The notes beneath the pieces were generated by a model. That model worked only from the letters and a program-made list of their open reading frames with translations. It made no database searches and had not been told where the DNA came from. A stretch of 15,443 nt of DNA, taken from Acidobacteria bacterium 37-71-11 (GTDB lineage Bacteria; Acidobacteriota; Thermoanaerobaculia; Thermoanaerobaculales; Thermoanaerobaculaceae). Below, piece after piece: positions 8,134-14,096 of the stretch (its first letter is position 1; every line of letters begins with the position of its first letter). Location of the stretch: contig NCBR01000075.1 of NCBI GenBank assembly GCA_002279285.1, forward strand, positions 1-15,443, in the 5' to 3' direction. Both the position numbers and the translations under genes were made by a program.

Positions 8134-8634
8134 ATGAACCACCAGACGATGAGAATGGCGAGCGCCGCGACGCTGGTGCTGCTCGTGGCTCTGACGATGG
8201 CGGCGGCCGCCAGACCGGCTGCTGCCGCCGAGCCCTCCAAGGCCGAGGCGGCTTCGATCCAGGCGGTCGTGAACGCCTTCATGGAGGCGCTCGACACCGC
8301 CAATATCGAGAAGTTTTCGGCCCTGTTCGCTCCCGATGCGACGGCGTTCTTCCCACTCCCGCCGCTGTATACGCGCCTCGAGAACAAGGACCAGATCACC
8401 AAGGTGTTCACGGTGTTCTTCGACAGCGTGCGCAAGGGGAAGACCGGCCCGCGCTACATGAACCTCGTGCCCAAGGGGCAGAAGGTCCAGCTCTACGGCG
8501 GCACCGCGGTCGTGACGTTTCACTTCGAGGCGCCCGACCTGATCGCCCGGCGCACCCTCGTGCTCACGCGCGAAGGCGGCAAATGGCTGATCGTCCACAT
8601 GCACGCCTCTGGCCTCGCGGTCCCGAAGGGGTGA
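8134..8634 (+). CDS. Exported NTF2-like/SnoaL-like (DUF4440-type) protein
   Basis: 166 residues. The N terminus has a signal peptide (hydrophobic run ATLVLLVALTMAAAA, cleavage after about residue 32, A-A-A-A/EPS). The mature part is a compact alpha+beta cone fold: the helix IQAVVNAFMEALDTANIEKFSALFAPDATAFFP, a central ITKVFTVFFDSV helix, then strands ending TLVLTREGGKWLIVHMHAS. This matches the NTF2-like superfamily, recognised from fold pattern. Such proteins bind small hydrophobic ligands or act as scaffolds; no specific catalytic dyad can be assigned. GGGGAGGAAGCG precedes the ATG. In-frame ATGs at codons 6 and 8 are possible alternatives. It is last in the run with the M28 and YbjQ genes, and a strong hairpin begins 12 bases after its stop. 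Confidence 0.85.
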   Translation: MNHQTMRMASAATLVLLVALTMAAAARPAAAAEPSKAEAASIQAVVNAFMEALDTANIEKFSALFAPDATAFFPLPPLYTRLENKDQITKVFTVFFDSVRKGKTGPRYMNLVPKGQKVQLYGGTAVVTFHFEAPDLIARRTLVLTREGGKWLIVHMHASGLAVPKG

Positions 8635-8646
8635 ACCGGTCCAGGC

Positions 8647-8677
8647 CGTTGGACTCCAGGATGCCAGGAGTCCAGCG
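8647..8677. terminator. 11-bp hairpin after the NTF2-like gene (terminator-like, no T tract)
   Basis: Bases 8647-8657 pair with 8667-8677 (one G-T pair) around a 9-base loop AGGATGCCA; the core is GGACTCC/GGAGTCC. The position, 12 bases past a stop at the end of a three-gene run, suits a transcription terminator or an mRNA-end stabiliser. No run of T follows, so intrinsic termination is not certain. The loop also holds the ATG of the small downstream ORF. Confidence 0.5.
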
Positions 8678-8795
8678 CTACAACCACGATCAGGATGTCG
8701 TCGATGTCGTGTTCGAGATTGCACCGCCCGGTGCGACCGGAGTGTTCAAGCCCTACGTGTCCGGCCGGATCCGCCGCATGAGCCACGACTCGTAG
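8661..8795 (+). CDS. Possible 44-residue small protein, unrecognised
   Basis: An ATG-to-TAG frame with about 80% G/C in third positions. It lies in an otherwise empty 197-base gap between the NTF2-like gene and the convergent threonine-synthase-like gene. It contains DVVDVVFEIAPPGATGVFK and a basic RIRR near the end. No domain is recognised. Against it: the start codon lies in the loop of the 8647-8677 hairpin, there is only a weak CAGG before it, and high GC creates many chance frames. It may be non-coding. Confidence 0.25.
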   Translation: MPGVQRYNHDQDVVDVVFEIAPPGATGVFKPYVSGRIRRMSHDS

Positions 8796-8831
8796 GCGCC
8801 GGTCCGCTCGCGCCGGTGGCGTCCTCTTGTG

Positions 8832-10079
8832 TCAGCCGCCGGCCTTCCCGAGCATGCGTTCGACCGCGTCGAGGTCGGGCGGAACCGGCTCGGGGATGCG
8901 CACCCGGCGCGAGGCGGCGGCGACGTCCTTGAGGCCGGTGCCGGTGAGGAGCAGCACCGCCCGCTCGTCGCGCGCCACCGACCCCTCGTCGAGCGCCGCG
9001 AGCAGCCCGGCCAGCGCCGCGGCCGCGGCGGGCTCGCAGAAGATGCCGGTCGTGCCGGCGAGCAGCGGGATCGCGTCGAGGATCGCCTCGTCGCTCACGA
9101 TCACCCCGGCGCCGCCCGAGGCGCGCACCGCCGCCAGCGCCATGACCGCGTTGCGCGGCGCGCCCACCACGAGCGAGTCGGCGACGCTGGCGGCGCCCGG
9201 CACCGGCGTGATCTCGGTCGTGCCGGCGCGCAGCGCCCGCGCCAGCGCGGCGGAGCCCTCGGGCTGGACGATGATCAGGCGGGGCGCGCGCCGCAGCAGC
9301 CGGCCGCGCACGAGGTCGGCGAAACCCTTTGCGACCCCCGCAACGATGACGCCGTCGCCGGCCGGGACGACCACGACGTCGGGCCACTCCGGTGCGAGGT
9401 CGGCCGCGACCTCGATCGCCGCGGTCTTCTTCCCCTCGATCGTGAACGGGTTGAAGGCGGTGTTGCGGTTGTACCAGCCGAAGCGCTCGCAGGCGGCGAG
9501 CGAGAGCTCGAACGCGTCGTCGTAGCTCCCGGCCACCGGCACGACGCGGGCGCCGTAGCTCGCCATCTGGACGAGCTTGGCGGGCGGGGCGGTGGCGGGC
9601 ACGAAGACGACGGCGCGCACGCCCGCGGCGGCGGCGACCGCGGCGAGCGCCGAGGCGGCGTTGCCGGTCGAAGCCGTCGCGACGGTGTCGTACCCGTACT
9701 CGACCGCCTTGGCCACGACCAGGAGTGAGGCGCGGTCCTTGGTGGAGCCGGAGGGGTTGCGGGTGTCGTCCTTGGCCCACAGCCGCGGCATCCCGAGCCG
9801 GCGCCGCAGCTGCGGCACGGGCAGCAGCGGCGTGCCGCCGACCCGGAGCGAGGGCAACGCGACCGGAGACGCGATCGGCAGGAACGCCGTCAGGGCGCCG
9901 GGGTCGTGGACCCGCGCCTCCGGCCAGCGCGTCGGGAGCTCGTCGATCTCGACCCGGAGCACGCCGCGGGTCACGCCGCCGGGGCGCTGTTGTCCGGAGC
10001 AGGTCGGGCAGACGTAGCGCACCTCGGCCTCGGGGTAGCGCGCCCCGCACTCGCCGCAGACGAAGGTGAACGAAGCCAT
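8832..10079 (-). CDS. thrC: Threonine synthase (or threonine-synthase-like PLP enzyme)
   Basis: 415 residues, fold-type-II PLP enzyme. An N-terminal zinc ribbon has Cys8, Cys11, Cys24 and Cys27, as in many bacterial threonine synthases of the shorter class. The PLP lysine is Lys114 in NPSGSTKDRA and the cofactor/phosphate loop is STGNAAS (137-143). VGGTPLLPV and VVPAGDG are also typical. Threonine synthase turns O-phosphohomoserine into threonine and phosphate. Similar proteins can act as other lyases, and the position directly downstream of a YgeW/YgeY-type set leaves a catabolic role open. No Shine-Dalgarno is seen before ATG 10079. Instead three heptamer repeats on the minus strand end 2 bases before the start. 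The gap to the upstream carbamoyltransferase gene is 119 bases and is mostly repeat. Confidence 0.82.
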   Translation of the reverse strand: MASFTFVCGECGARYPEAEVRYVCPTCSGQQRPGGVTRGVLRVEIDELPTRWPEARVHDPGALTAFLPIASPVALPSLRVGGTPLLPVPQLRRRLGMPRLWAKDDTRNPSGSTKDRASLLVVAKAVEYGYDTVATASTGNAASALAAVAAAAGVRAVVFVPATAPPAKLVQMASYGARVVPVAGSYDDAFELSLAACERFGWYNRNTAFNPFTIEGKKTAAIEVAADLAPEWPDVVVVPAGDGVIVAGVAKGFADLVRGRLLRRAPRLIIVQPEGSAALARALRAGTTEITPVPGAASVADSLVVGAPRNAVMALAAVRASGGAGVIVSDEAILDAIPLLAGTTGIFCEPAAAAALAGLLAALDEGSVARDERAVLLLTGTGLKDVAAASRRVRIPEPVPPDLDAVERMLGKAGG

Positions 10080-10081
10080 AA

Positions 10082-10102
10082 ACCGTGGCTAGTGGATCGT
10101 GA
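10082..10102 (-). repeat. Heptamer array B, inverted arm (3 units upstream of thrC)
   Basis: Read on the minus strand the units are TCACGAT, CCACTAG and CCACGGT, in phase, ending 2 bases before the thrC ATG. They are opposite in orientation to the main array at 10131-10190. GTGGATCGTG (10092-10101) is the exact reverse complement of CACGATCCAC at 10141-10150 and again at 10171-10180, so a 10-bp stem could form with either copy. Confidence 0.7.
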
Positions 10103-10130
10103 CTTGAGGTTCGCGGTCTTTGTCGCTTCG

Positions 10131-10190
10131 ATCCACGACCCACGATCCACGACTCACGCGATCCACGACCCACGATCCACGACTCACGTC
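10131..10190 (+). repeat. Heptamer array B, main part: a 28-base block duplicated with 30-base period
   Basis: Bases 10131-10158 are repeated exactly at 10161-10188. Each block is built of CCACGAC, CCACGAT, CCACGAC and a closing TCACG. The array ends 8 bases before the stop of the carbamoyltransferase gene. Together with the inverted arm it fills the gap between that gene and thrC. Confidence 0.85.
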
Positions 10191-10198
10191 TCTCGCCT

Positions 10199-11176
10199 CT
10201 ACATCGTCAGCGCCATCAGCGCCTTCTGCACGTGCAGCCGGTTCTCCGCCTCATCGTAGACCACCGACTGCGGCCCGTCGATCACCTCGTCGGTGACCTC
10301 GCGGCCGCGGTCGGCCGGGAGCGGGTGCATGTAGATCATGCGCTTCTTGCCCAGGGCCATGTGCGCGGCGTCGCAGCGCCACGCCGGGTACTTCTCGATC
10401 AGCGCGAGGCCTTCCTTCTTGTCCGTGGTGTGCATGAGCGGGCCCCACGACTTCGGGATCACGATGTCGGCGTCGGCAAACGCTGCGTCGAACTCGTCCA
10501 CGATCTCGAACTTCACCCCGGCCGCCGCGGCGTTGGCCCGCGCCTGCTCCTCGATCTCGGGCATGAGCCGGAACTCGGGCGGGCAGGCGAACGTGACGTC
10601 GAGGCCGAAGCGCGGCATCATCAGGATCAGGCTCTGCGGCACCGAGATCGGGCGGATGTAATTCGGCGCCGAGGTCCACGCCACGCCGATCTTGAGACCG
10701 CGGGTGTTGGCCCCGAACTTCTCCCGGATCGTCATGTAGTCGGCCATGATCTGACACGGGTGGTAGACGTCGCACTGCATGTTGATCACGGGCACCGAAG
10801 CCCAGCGCGCGACCTCGCGCAGGTACGGGTTACCCTCGCGGAACGCGCAGTGGCGGATCGCGATCCCGTCGCCGTAGCGCGACAGCACCGAGGCCGTGTC
10901 CTTCGCGTTCTCGCCGTGGGAGATCTGCATCTTGTCCGGGGAGAGGAAGATCCCGTGGCCGCCGAGCTGCGTGATCCCGGTCTCGAACGAGTTGCGCGTC
11001 CGCGTCGAGGAGTCGAAGAAGATCATGTACAGCGTCTTGTCCTCGAGCAACCGCATCTTCTTGCCGGCGGCCTTGGCGACCTTGAGCTCGCGCGCCAGCT
11101 CGAACACGGTCTCGAGCTCGTCGGTGGTCCAATCCTGCGTGGTGATGAAGTGCTTGCCCTTGAGTTTGGTCTGCAT
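10199..11176 (-). CDS. ygeW: YgeW-like knotted carbamoyltransferase (ornithine carbamoyltransferase family)
   Basis: 325 residues, shorter than E. coli YgeW (~396) and close to OTCase size. The carbamoyl-phosphate motif is FFDSSTRTRNSFETG. SHGENAKDTA, NMQCDVYHPCQIMADYM and YGDGIAIR follow the YgeW/OTCase pattern. The segment after the second-domain strand reads VAWTSAPNYIRPISVPQSL, like the Pro-rich knot-forming stretch of YgeW, AOTCase and SOTCase, instead of the GDxNNVxxS of ordinary OTCase. The OTCase ornithine SMG loop is replaced by SWGPLMHTT. The HCLP motif is HPLPADRG, and the C terminus (EVTDEVIDGPQSVVYDEAENRLHVQKAL) is very OTCase-like. The family transfers a carbamoyl group to an amino group or runs in reverse; YgeW's substrate is unknown. 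ATG 11176 has GGGGG 4 bases upstream. The symbol is by similarity only. Confidence 0.8.
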   Translation of the reverse strand: MQTKLKGKHFITTQDWTTDELETVFELARELKVAKAAGKKMRLLEDKTLYMIFFDSSTRTRNSFETGITQLGGHGIFLSPDKMQISHGENAKDTASVLSRYGDGIAIRHCAFREGNPYLREVARWASVPVINMQCDVYHPCQIMADYMTIREKFGANTRGLKIGVAWTSAPNYIRPISVPQSLILMMPRFGLDVTFACPPEFRLMPEIEEQARANAAAAGVKFEIVDEFDAAFADADIVIPKSWGPLMHTTDKKEGLALIEKYPAWRCDAAHMALGKKRMIYMHPLPADRGREVTDEVIDGPQSVVYDEAENRLHVQKALMALTM

Positions 11177-11195
11177 CGAACCCCCAGATCGGAAC

Positions 11196-11272
11196 AGTGA
11201 AGAGTTGAGAGTGAAGAATGAAGAGTTAACGGTCAGGAATCACGACCCACGATCCACGATCCACGACCCACG
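11196..11272 (+). repeat. Heptamer array C: 11 in-phase units changing from AGTGAAG to ATCCACG type
   Basis: Eleven successive 7-base units start at 11196: AGTGAAG, AGTTGAG, AGTGAAG, AATGAAG, AGTTAAC, GGTCAGG, AATCACG, ACCCACG, ATCCACG, ATCCACG, ACCCACG. One phase is kept while the sequence type changes. The array lies in the gap between the M20 hydrolase stop (11274) and the carbamoyltransferase start (11176) and ends one base from the stop codon. It leaves only about 20 bases for a ribosome site, which is present next to 11176. Confidence 0.85.
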
Positions 11273-11273
11273 T

Positions 11274-12482
11274 TCATCTCCTCATCCGCTGCGCCAGGTC
11301 CTCCGGGATGAGCGAGTACACCGCCGCGGCCGTGACCAGGTCCGCGACCTCGACCCACTCGTCGGTCGTGTGGGCCAGCTCCTCGCGGCCGGGCGCAAAC
11401 CCGACCGTCGGGATCCCGAGCCGCCCCATCGTCGCCACGCCGTTGGTCGAGAACACCCACCGCGAGATCGCCGGCGCGCGGCCGAGCACGGCCTGGGCGG
11501 CGGCCGCCACCCCCTGCACCAGCGGGTGCGCCTCGGGGACCACCCAGGTAGGGAAGACCTGTTCCTGGCGGGCGGGCGCCCCGGTCCACGCCTGACCCTC
11601 CCAGGCGAGGACGCGCACGCCGGCGTCGCCGAGGTGCGGCAGCGCGCGGATCTCCTCCAGGGCGCTCTCCGGCGACTCGCCGGCGGTGAGGCGGCGGTCG
11701 AGCACGATCCGCGCCTCGTCCGGCACCGCGTTGAGCGACGGGGTCTTGCAGTCGATGAACGACACCGTGACGGTGCCCTTGCCGAGGAAGTCGTCGCTGC
11801 GCAGCGTTGCGTTGAGGGCCTCGATGTCGGCCACGATCGGCGCCATCTTGTACACCGCGTTGACGCCGCGCTCGCAGTGGGCGCCGTGGGCGGAGACCCC
11901 CTTGGTCACGACCTCGATTTCCATCCGGCCGCGGTGGCCGCGGTAGACGTCGAGGTTGGTGGGCTCGCCGAGGACGACCACGTCCGGCCGCACCCCCTCG
12001 GTCTCGATGAGGTGCATGAGCGGAAAGCCGTCGCATGCCTCCTCGAGCACCGACGCCACGAGGACGATCTGGACGCCGGGGGGCAGGCCGCGCTCTGCCA
12101 GGAGCTTGGCGCCGTACGCCATGCACGCGATCGCGGGGAGTTCGTCCACCGCGCCGCGCCCATGCACTTTGCCGCCCTCGAGCTTCCCGGCGAACGGGTC
12201 GTACGTCCACGCCTGGGGGTCGCCGATGCCGACGCAGTCGATATGGCCGTCCATCATGATCACGAGCGGCCCCTCGCCGACGCGGGCGACCACGCTGCCG
12301 ATGCCGTCGAAGCGCACGTCGGCAAACCCAAGCTTCTCGTACTCGGCCTTGACGCGCTCGCAGCGCTCGCGCTCGCGGCCGCTCTCGGCCGGGATCGCGA
12401 TCATCTCGCGCAAGAAGCGCACGATCTGGGTCTCGTACCGCTTTGCCCCCGCTACCGCGTCTGCACCTGATGTGCGTGTCAT
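11274..12482 (-). CDS. ygeY: YgeY-like M20 family metallohydrolase
   Basis: 402 residues. M20 (ArgE/DapE/carboxypeptidase G2-like) zinc hydrolase with the metal-site residues: His80 and Asp82 in DGHIDCVG, Asp113 in GRGAVDELPA, Glu147/Glu148 in VLEEACDG, Glu173 in LGEPTNLDVYRGHRGR, and His371 in ELAHTTDEWV. The dimerisation-domain entry KGVSAHGAHCERGVNAVY is also typical. GHRGR after the third ligand and the pairing with a YgeW-like gene favour YgeY-type ('selenium metabolism-linked hydrolase') over ArgE. The usual DMKG is DELP here. It is expected to cleave an amide of an amino-acid derivative; the substrate is unknown. ATG 12482 overlaps the stop of the upstream PLP gene by 4 bases. The frame continues upstream as a chance open frame antisense to nothing real. 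Confidence 0.85.
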   Translation of the reverse strand: MTRTSGADAVAGAKRYETQIVRFLREMIAIPAESGRERERCERVKAEYEKLGFADVRFDGIGSVVARVGEGPLVIMMDGHIDCVGIGDPQAWTYDPFAGKLEGGKVHGRGAVDELPAIACMAYGAKLLAERGLPPGVQIVLVASVLEEACDGFPLMHLIETEGVRPDVVVLGEPTNLDVYRGHRGRMEIEVVTKGVSAHGAHCERGVNAVYKMAPIVADIEALNATLRSDDFLGKGTVTVSFIDCKTPSLNAVPDEARIVLDRRLTAGESPESALEEIRALPHLGDAGVRVLAWEGQAWTGAPARQEQVFPTWVVPEAHPLVQGVAAAAQAVLGRAPAISRWVFSTNGVATMGRLGIPTVGFAPGREELAHTTDEWVEVADLVTAAAVYSLIPEDLAQRMRR

Positions 12483-13963
12483 CTCTTCGCCTCTTCCCGG
12501 ACCCCGAGCCCCGAGCCCCGGACCCCGGTCTCTTCGTTGAACGCCCCGATCGCCTCGTCCCACGCCGGCAGCTGCGCCTGCAGGTCGGTCCAGAACGACG
12601 GCGACCACAGCGCGTTGAGCTCCGACACGGTCTTGCCCTGCTGCTCGACCCAGGTGAAGTACTTGAGGTTGTGGATCGCCTTGTGGTCGGGGTAGGTGAG
12701 CTCTTTGACGTGGTCGGTGGTGGCGCCGAGCAGGTAGCGCTCGAAGTCGATCTCGGCCTGGCGCTCGGAGTACGCGCCGCGCCCGGCCGTGAGCTCGGCG
12801 AGGCGCGTCTGGTACAGCGCCGCGGAGTCGGTGAAGCAGGTGAGGATCACGTCGTCGCCGTCCAGCTCGAAGTGGCGGGCGGTCTTGATCGCCGCCAGCA
12901 GGTTGCAGATCGAGGAGATGCCGAGCAGCGGCAGCTGGTTGACGAGGTCGTAGCCGAGTCCCCGGCGCAGGAGCGCCTCGCGACCCGCCGGTTCGTTGAA
13001 CACCCGCAGCAGCCGCATCGTCGCCTCGTCGTCGATCGCGGCGACGAAATCCGTGGTGCGGACGTTGTGGATCCACGGCACGTGCTTGTCGCCGATCCCC
13101 TCGATGCGATGGCCGCCGAACCCGGACGCCAGCAGCGTCGGGCACTGCAGCGCCTCCGCGACCGTGACCGCGCAACCGGGGAAGGTGCGCTTGAGGAAGT
13201 CGCCCGCCCCCAGCGTGCCGGCCGAGCCGGAGGCGCCCACCCACGCGGCCAGCCGCCCGCGCGGGCCGGCGATGGCGGCGAACGCCTCCTGGGCGGCGGG
13301 GCCGGTGACGCCGAAGTGCCAGAGGTAGTTCCCGAACTCCTCGAACTGGTTGAAGATCACCGCCTGCGGCTGGGTCTTCTTGATCTCCCAGCAGGCGTCG
13401 AAGATCTCCTTGACGTTGGACTCGCACCCCGGCGTCGCGATGATCTCGGCGCCGATCGAGGCGAGCCACTCGAAGCGCTCGCGGCTCATCTCCTCGGGAA
13501 GGATCGCCACCGCGTGGCAGCCCAGCAGCGCCGAGTCGAACGCGCCGCCGCGGCAGTAGTTGCCGGTCGAGGGCCACACCGCCTTCTGCGTCACCGGGTC
13601 GAACTCGCCCGCGACCAGGCGGGGCACGAGGCAACCGAACGCCGCGCCGACCTTGTGCGCACCGGTCGGGAAGTGGCGCCCGACGAGGCCGACGATGCGG
13701 GCCGGCACCCCGGACAGCTCGGGGGGGATCACGAGCGCGTTCACCGGGCCGAAGCCTCCGGTCGCCGGGTCGTTGTGCCAGGTGATGCGGAAGAGGTTGA
13801 GGGGATCCACGGCCTGCATGTCGATCCCGGGCAGCCGCCCGGCGATCGCTGGGTCGATGGTCCGGGGGTCCCGCTGCTGAGCGATGGTCGGGATCACGAT
13901 GCCGCGCTCCCGGCAGCGCTCCACCGCGTGCTCGCGCGAACGTCGTTTCGTTTCGTCGGTCAC
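12479..13963 (-). CDS. Fold-type-II PLP-dependent enzyme of unassigned substrate (YgeW/YgeY-linked)
   Basis: 494 residues, larger than cysteine synthase (~310). The likely PLP lysine is Lys104 in FPTGAHKVGAAFG. WPSTGNYCRGGAFDSALLG (130-148) is the Asn/Gly cofactor loop. PEEMSRERFEWLASIGAEI is the standard strand-helix of the cysteine-synthase/threonine-dehydratase fold, and WVGASGSAGTLGAG holds the phosphate loop. It is neither a normal cysteine synthase nor a YgeX diaminopropionate lyase by its motifs, though it takes YgeX's place beside YgeY and YgeW. It probably performs a beta-elimination or replacement on an amino-acid-like substrate. The start is GTG 13963 with GGGAG 8 bases upstream. 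The last ~17 residues (GVRGSGLGVREE region) are encoded by a heptamer repeat, not by conserved sequence. Its stop overlaps the M20 start by 4 bases. Confidence 0.8.
   Translation of the reverse strand: MTDETKRRSREHAVERCRERGIVIPTIAQQRDPRTIDPAIAGRLPGIDMQAVDPLNLFRITWHNDPATGGFGPVNALVIPPELSGVPARIVGLVGRHFPTGAHKVGAAFGCLVPRLVAGEFDPVTQKAVWPSTGNYCRGGAFDSALLGCHAVAILPEEMSRERFEWLASIGAEIIATPGCESNVKEIFDACWEIKKTQPQAVIFNQFEEFGNYLWHFGVTGPAAQEAFAAIAGPRGRLAAWVGASGSAGTLGAGDFLKRTFPGCAVTVAEALQCPTLLASGFGGHRIEGIGDKHVPWIHNVRTTDFVAAIDDEATMRLLRVFNEPAGREALLRRGLGYDLVNQLPLLGISSICNLLAAIKTARHFELDGDDVILTCFTDSAALYQTRLAELTAGRGAYSERQAEIDFERYLLGATTDHVKELTYPDHKAIHNLKYFTWVEQQGKTVSELNALWSPSFWTDLQAQLPAWDEAIGAFNEETGVRGSGLGVREEAKR
12495..12529 (+). 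repeat. Heptamer array D (CCCCGRN, 5 units) inside the 3' end of the PLP gene
   Basis: Units start at 12495, 12502, 12509, 12516 and 12523: TCCCGGA, CCCCGAG, CCCCGAG, CCCCGGA, CCCCGGT. It has the same 7-base period as the CCACGAY arrays but a different sequence. On the coding (minus) strand it encodes VRGSGLGVREE, the C-terminal tail of the PLP enzyme, ending 14 bases before its stop codon begins. Confidence 0.8.
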
Positions 13964-14041
13964 GTCTGTCGCTCCCGGCGTGTATTGTATCGGTTTTGCC
14001 GCGAACCGGCGCGGCGAGTCTCAACCTGAACACAGGCATTG

Positions 14042-14055
14042 CGGGAGCGCTCCCG
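14042..14055. promoter_or_regulatory. Perfect 14-base palindrome in the divergent promoter region
   Basis: CGGGAGCGCTCCCG is fully self-complementary and lies in the 133-base gap between the divergent PLP gene (start 13963) and the flavoprotein gene (start 14097). A dimeric regulator controlling both directions is a reasonable guess; a GC-rich chance palindrome is the alternative. The same gap holds the only AT-rich patch nearby, TGTATTGTAT at 13981-13990, which on the minus strand contains TACAAT, a possible -10 for the PLP operon without a clear -35. Confidence 0.35.
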
Positions 14056-14096
14056 GTCACGGGCCCTGTGCTAGGCTCGTTCCTCTTGGGGGGTCC

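Noticed and set aside
6288..8435. 715-codon open frame on the - strand across three + genes
   Set aside because: It crosses the M28, YbjQ and NTF2-like genes, all of which have family motifs and ribosome sites. It is a GC-bias shadow.
8746..10173. 475-codon frame on the - strand overlapping the threonine-synthase-like gene
   Set aside because: It is a different frame from the PLP enzyme, is Arg/Gly/Pro-rich without domain, and part of it reads repeat DNA.
10131..10190. CRISPR array
   Set aside because: The repeats are 7 bases with no spacers of 30-40 unique bases, and no cas genes are present. The 28-base block duplicates directly with a 2-base gap.
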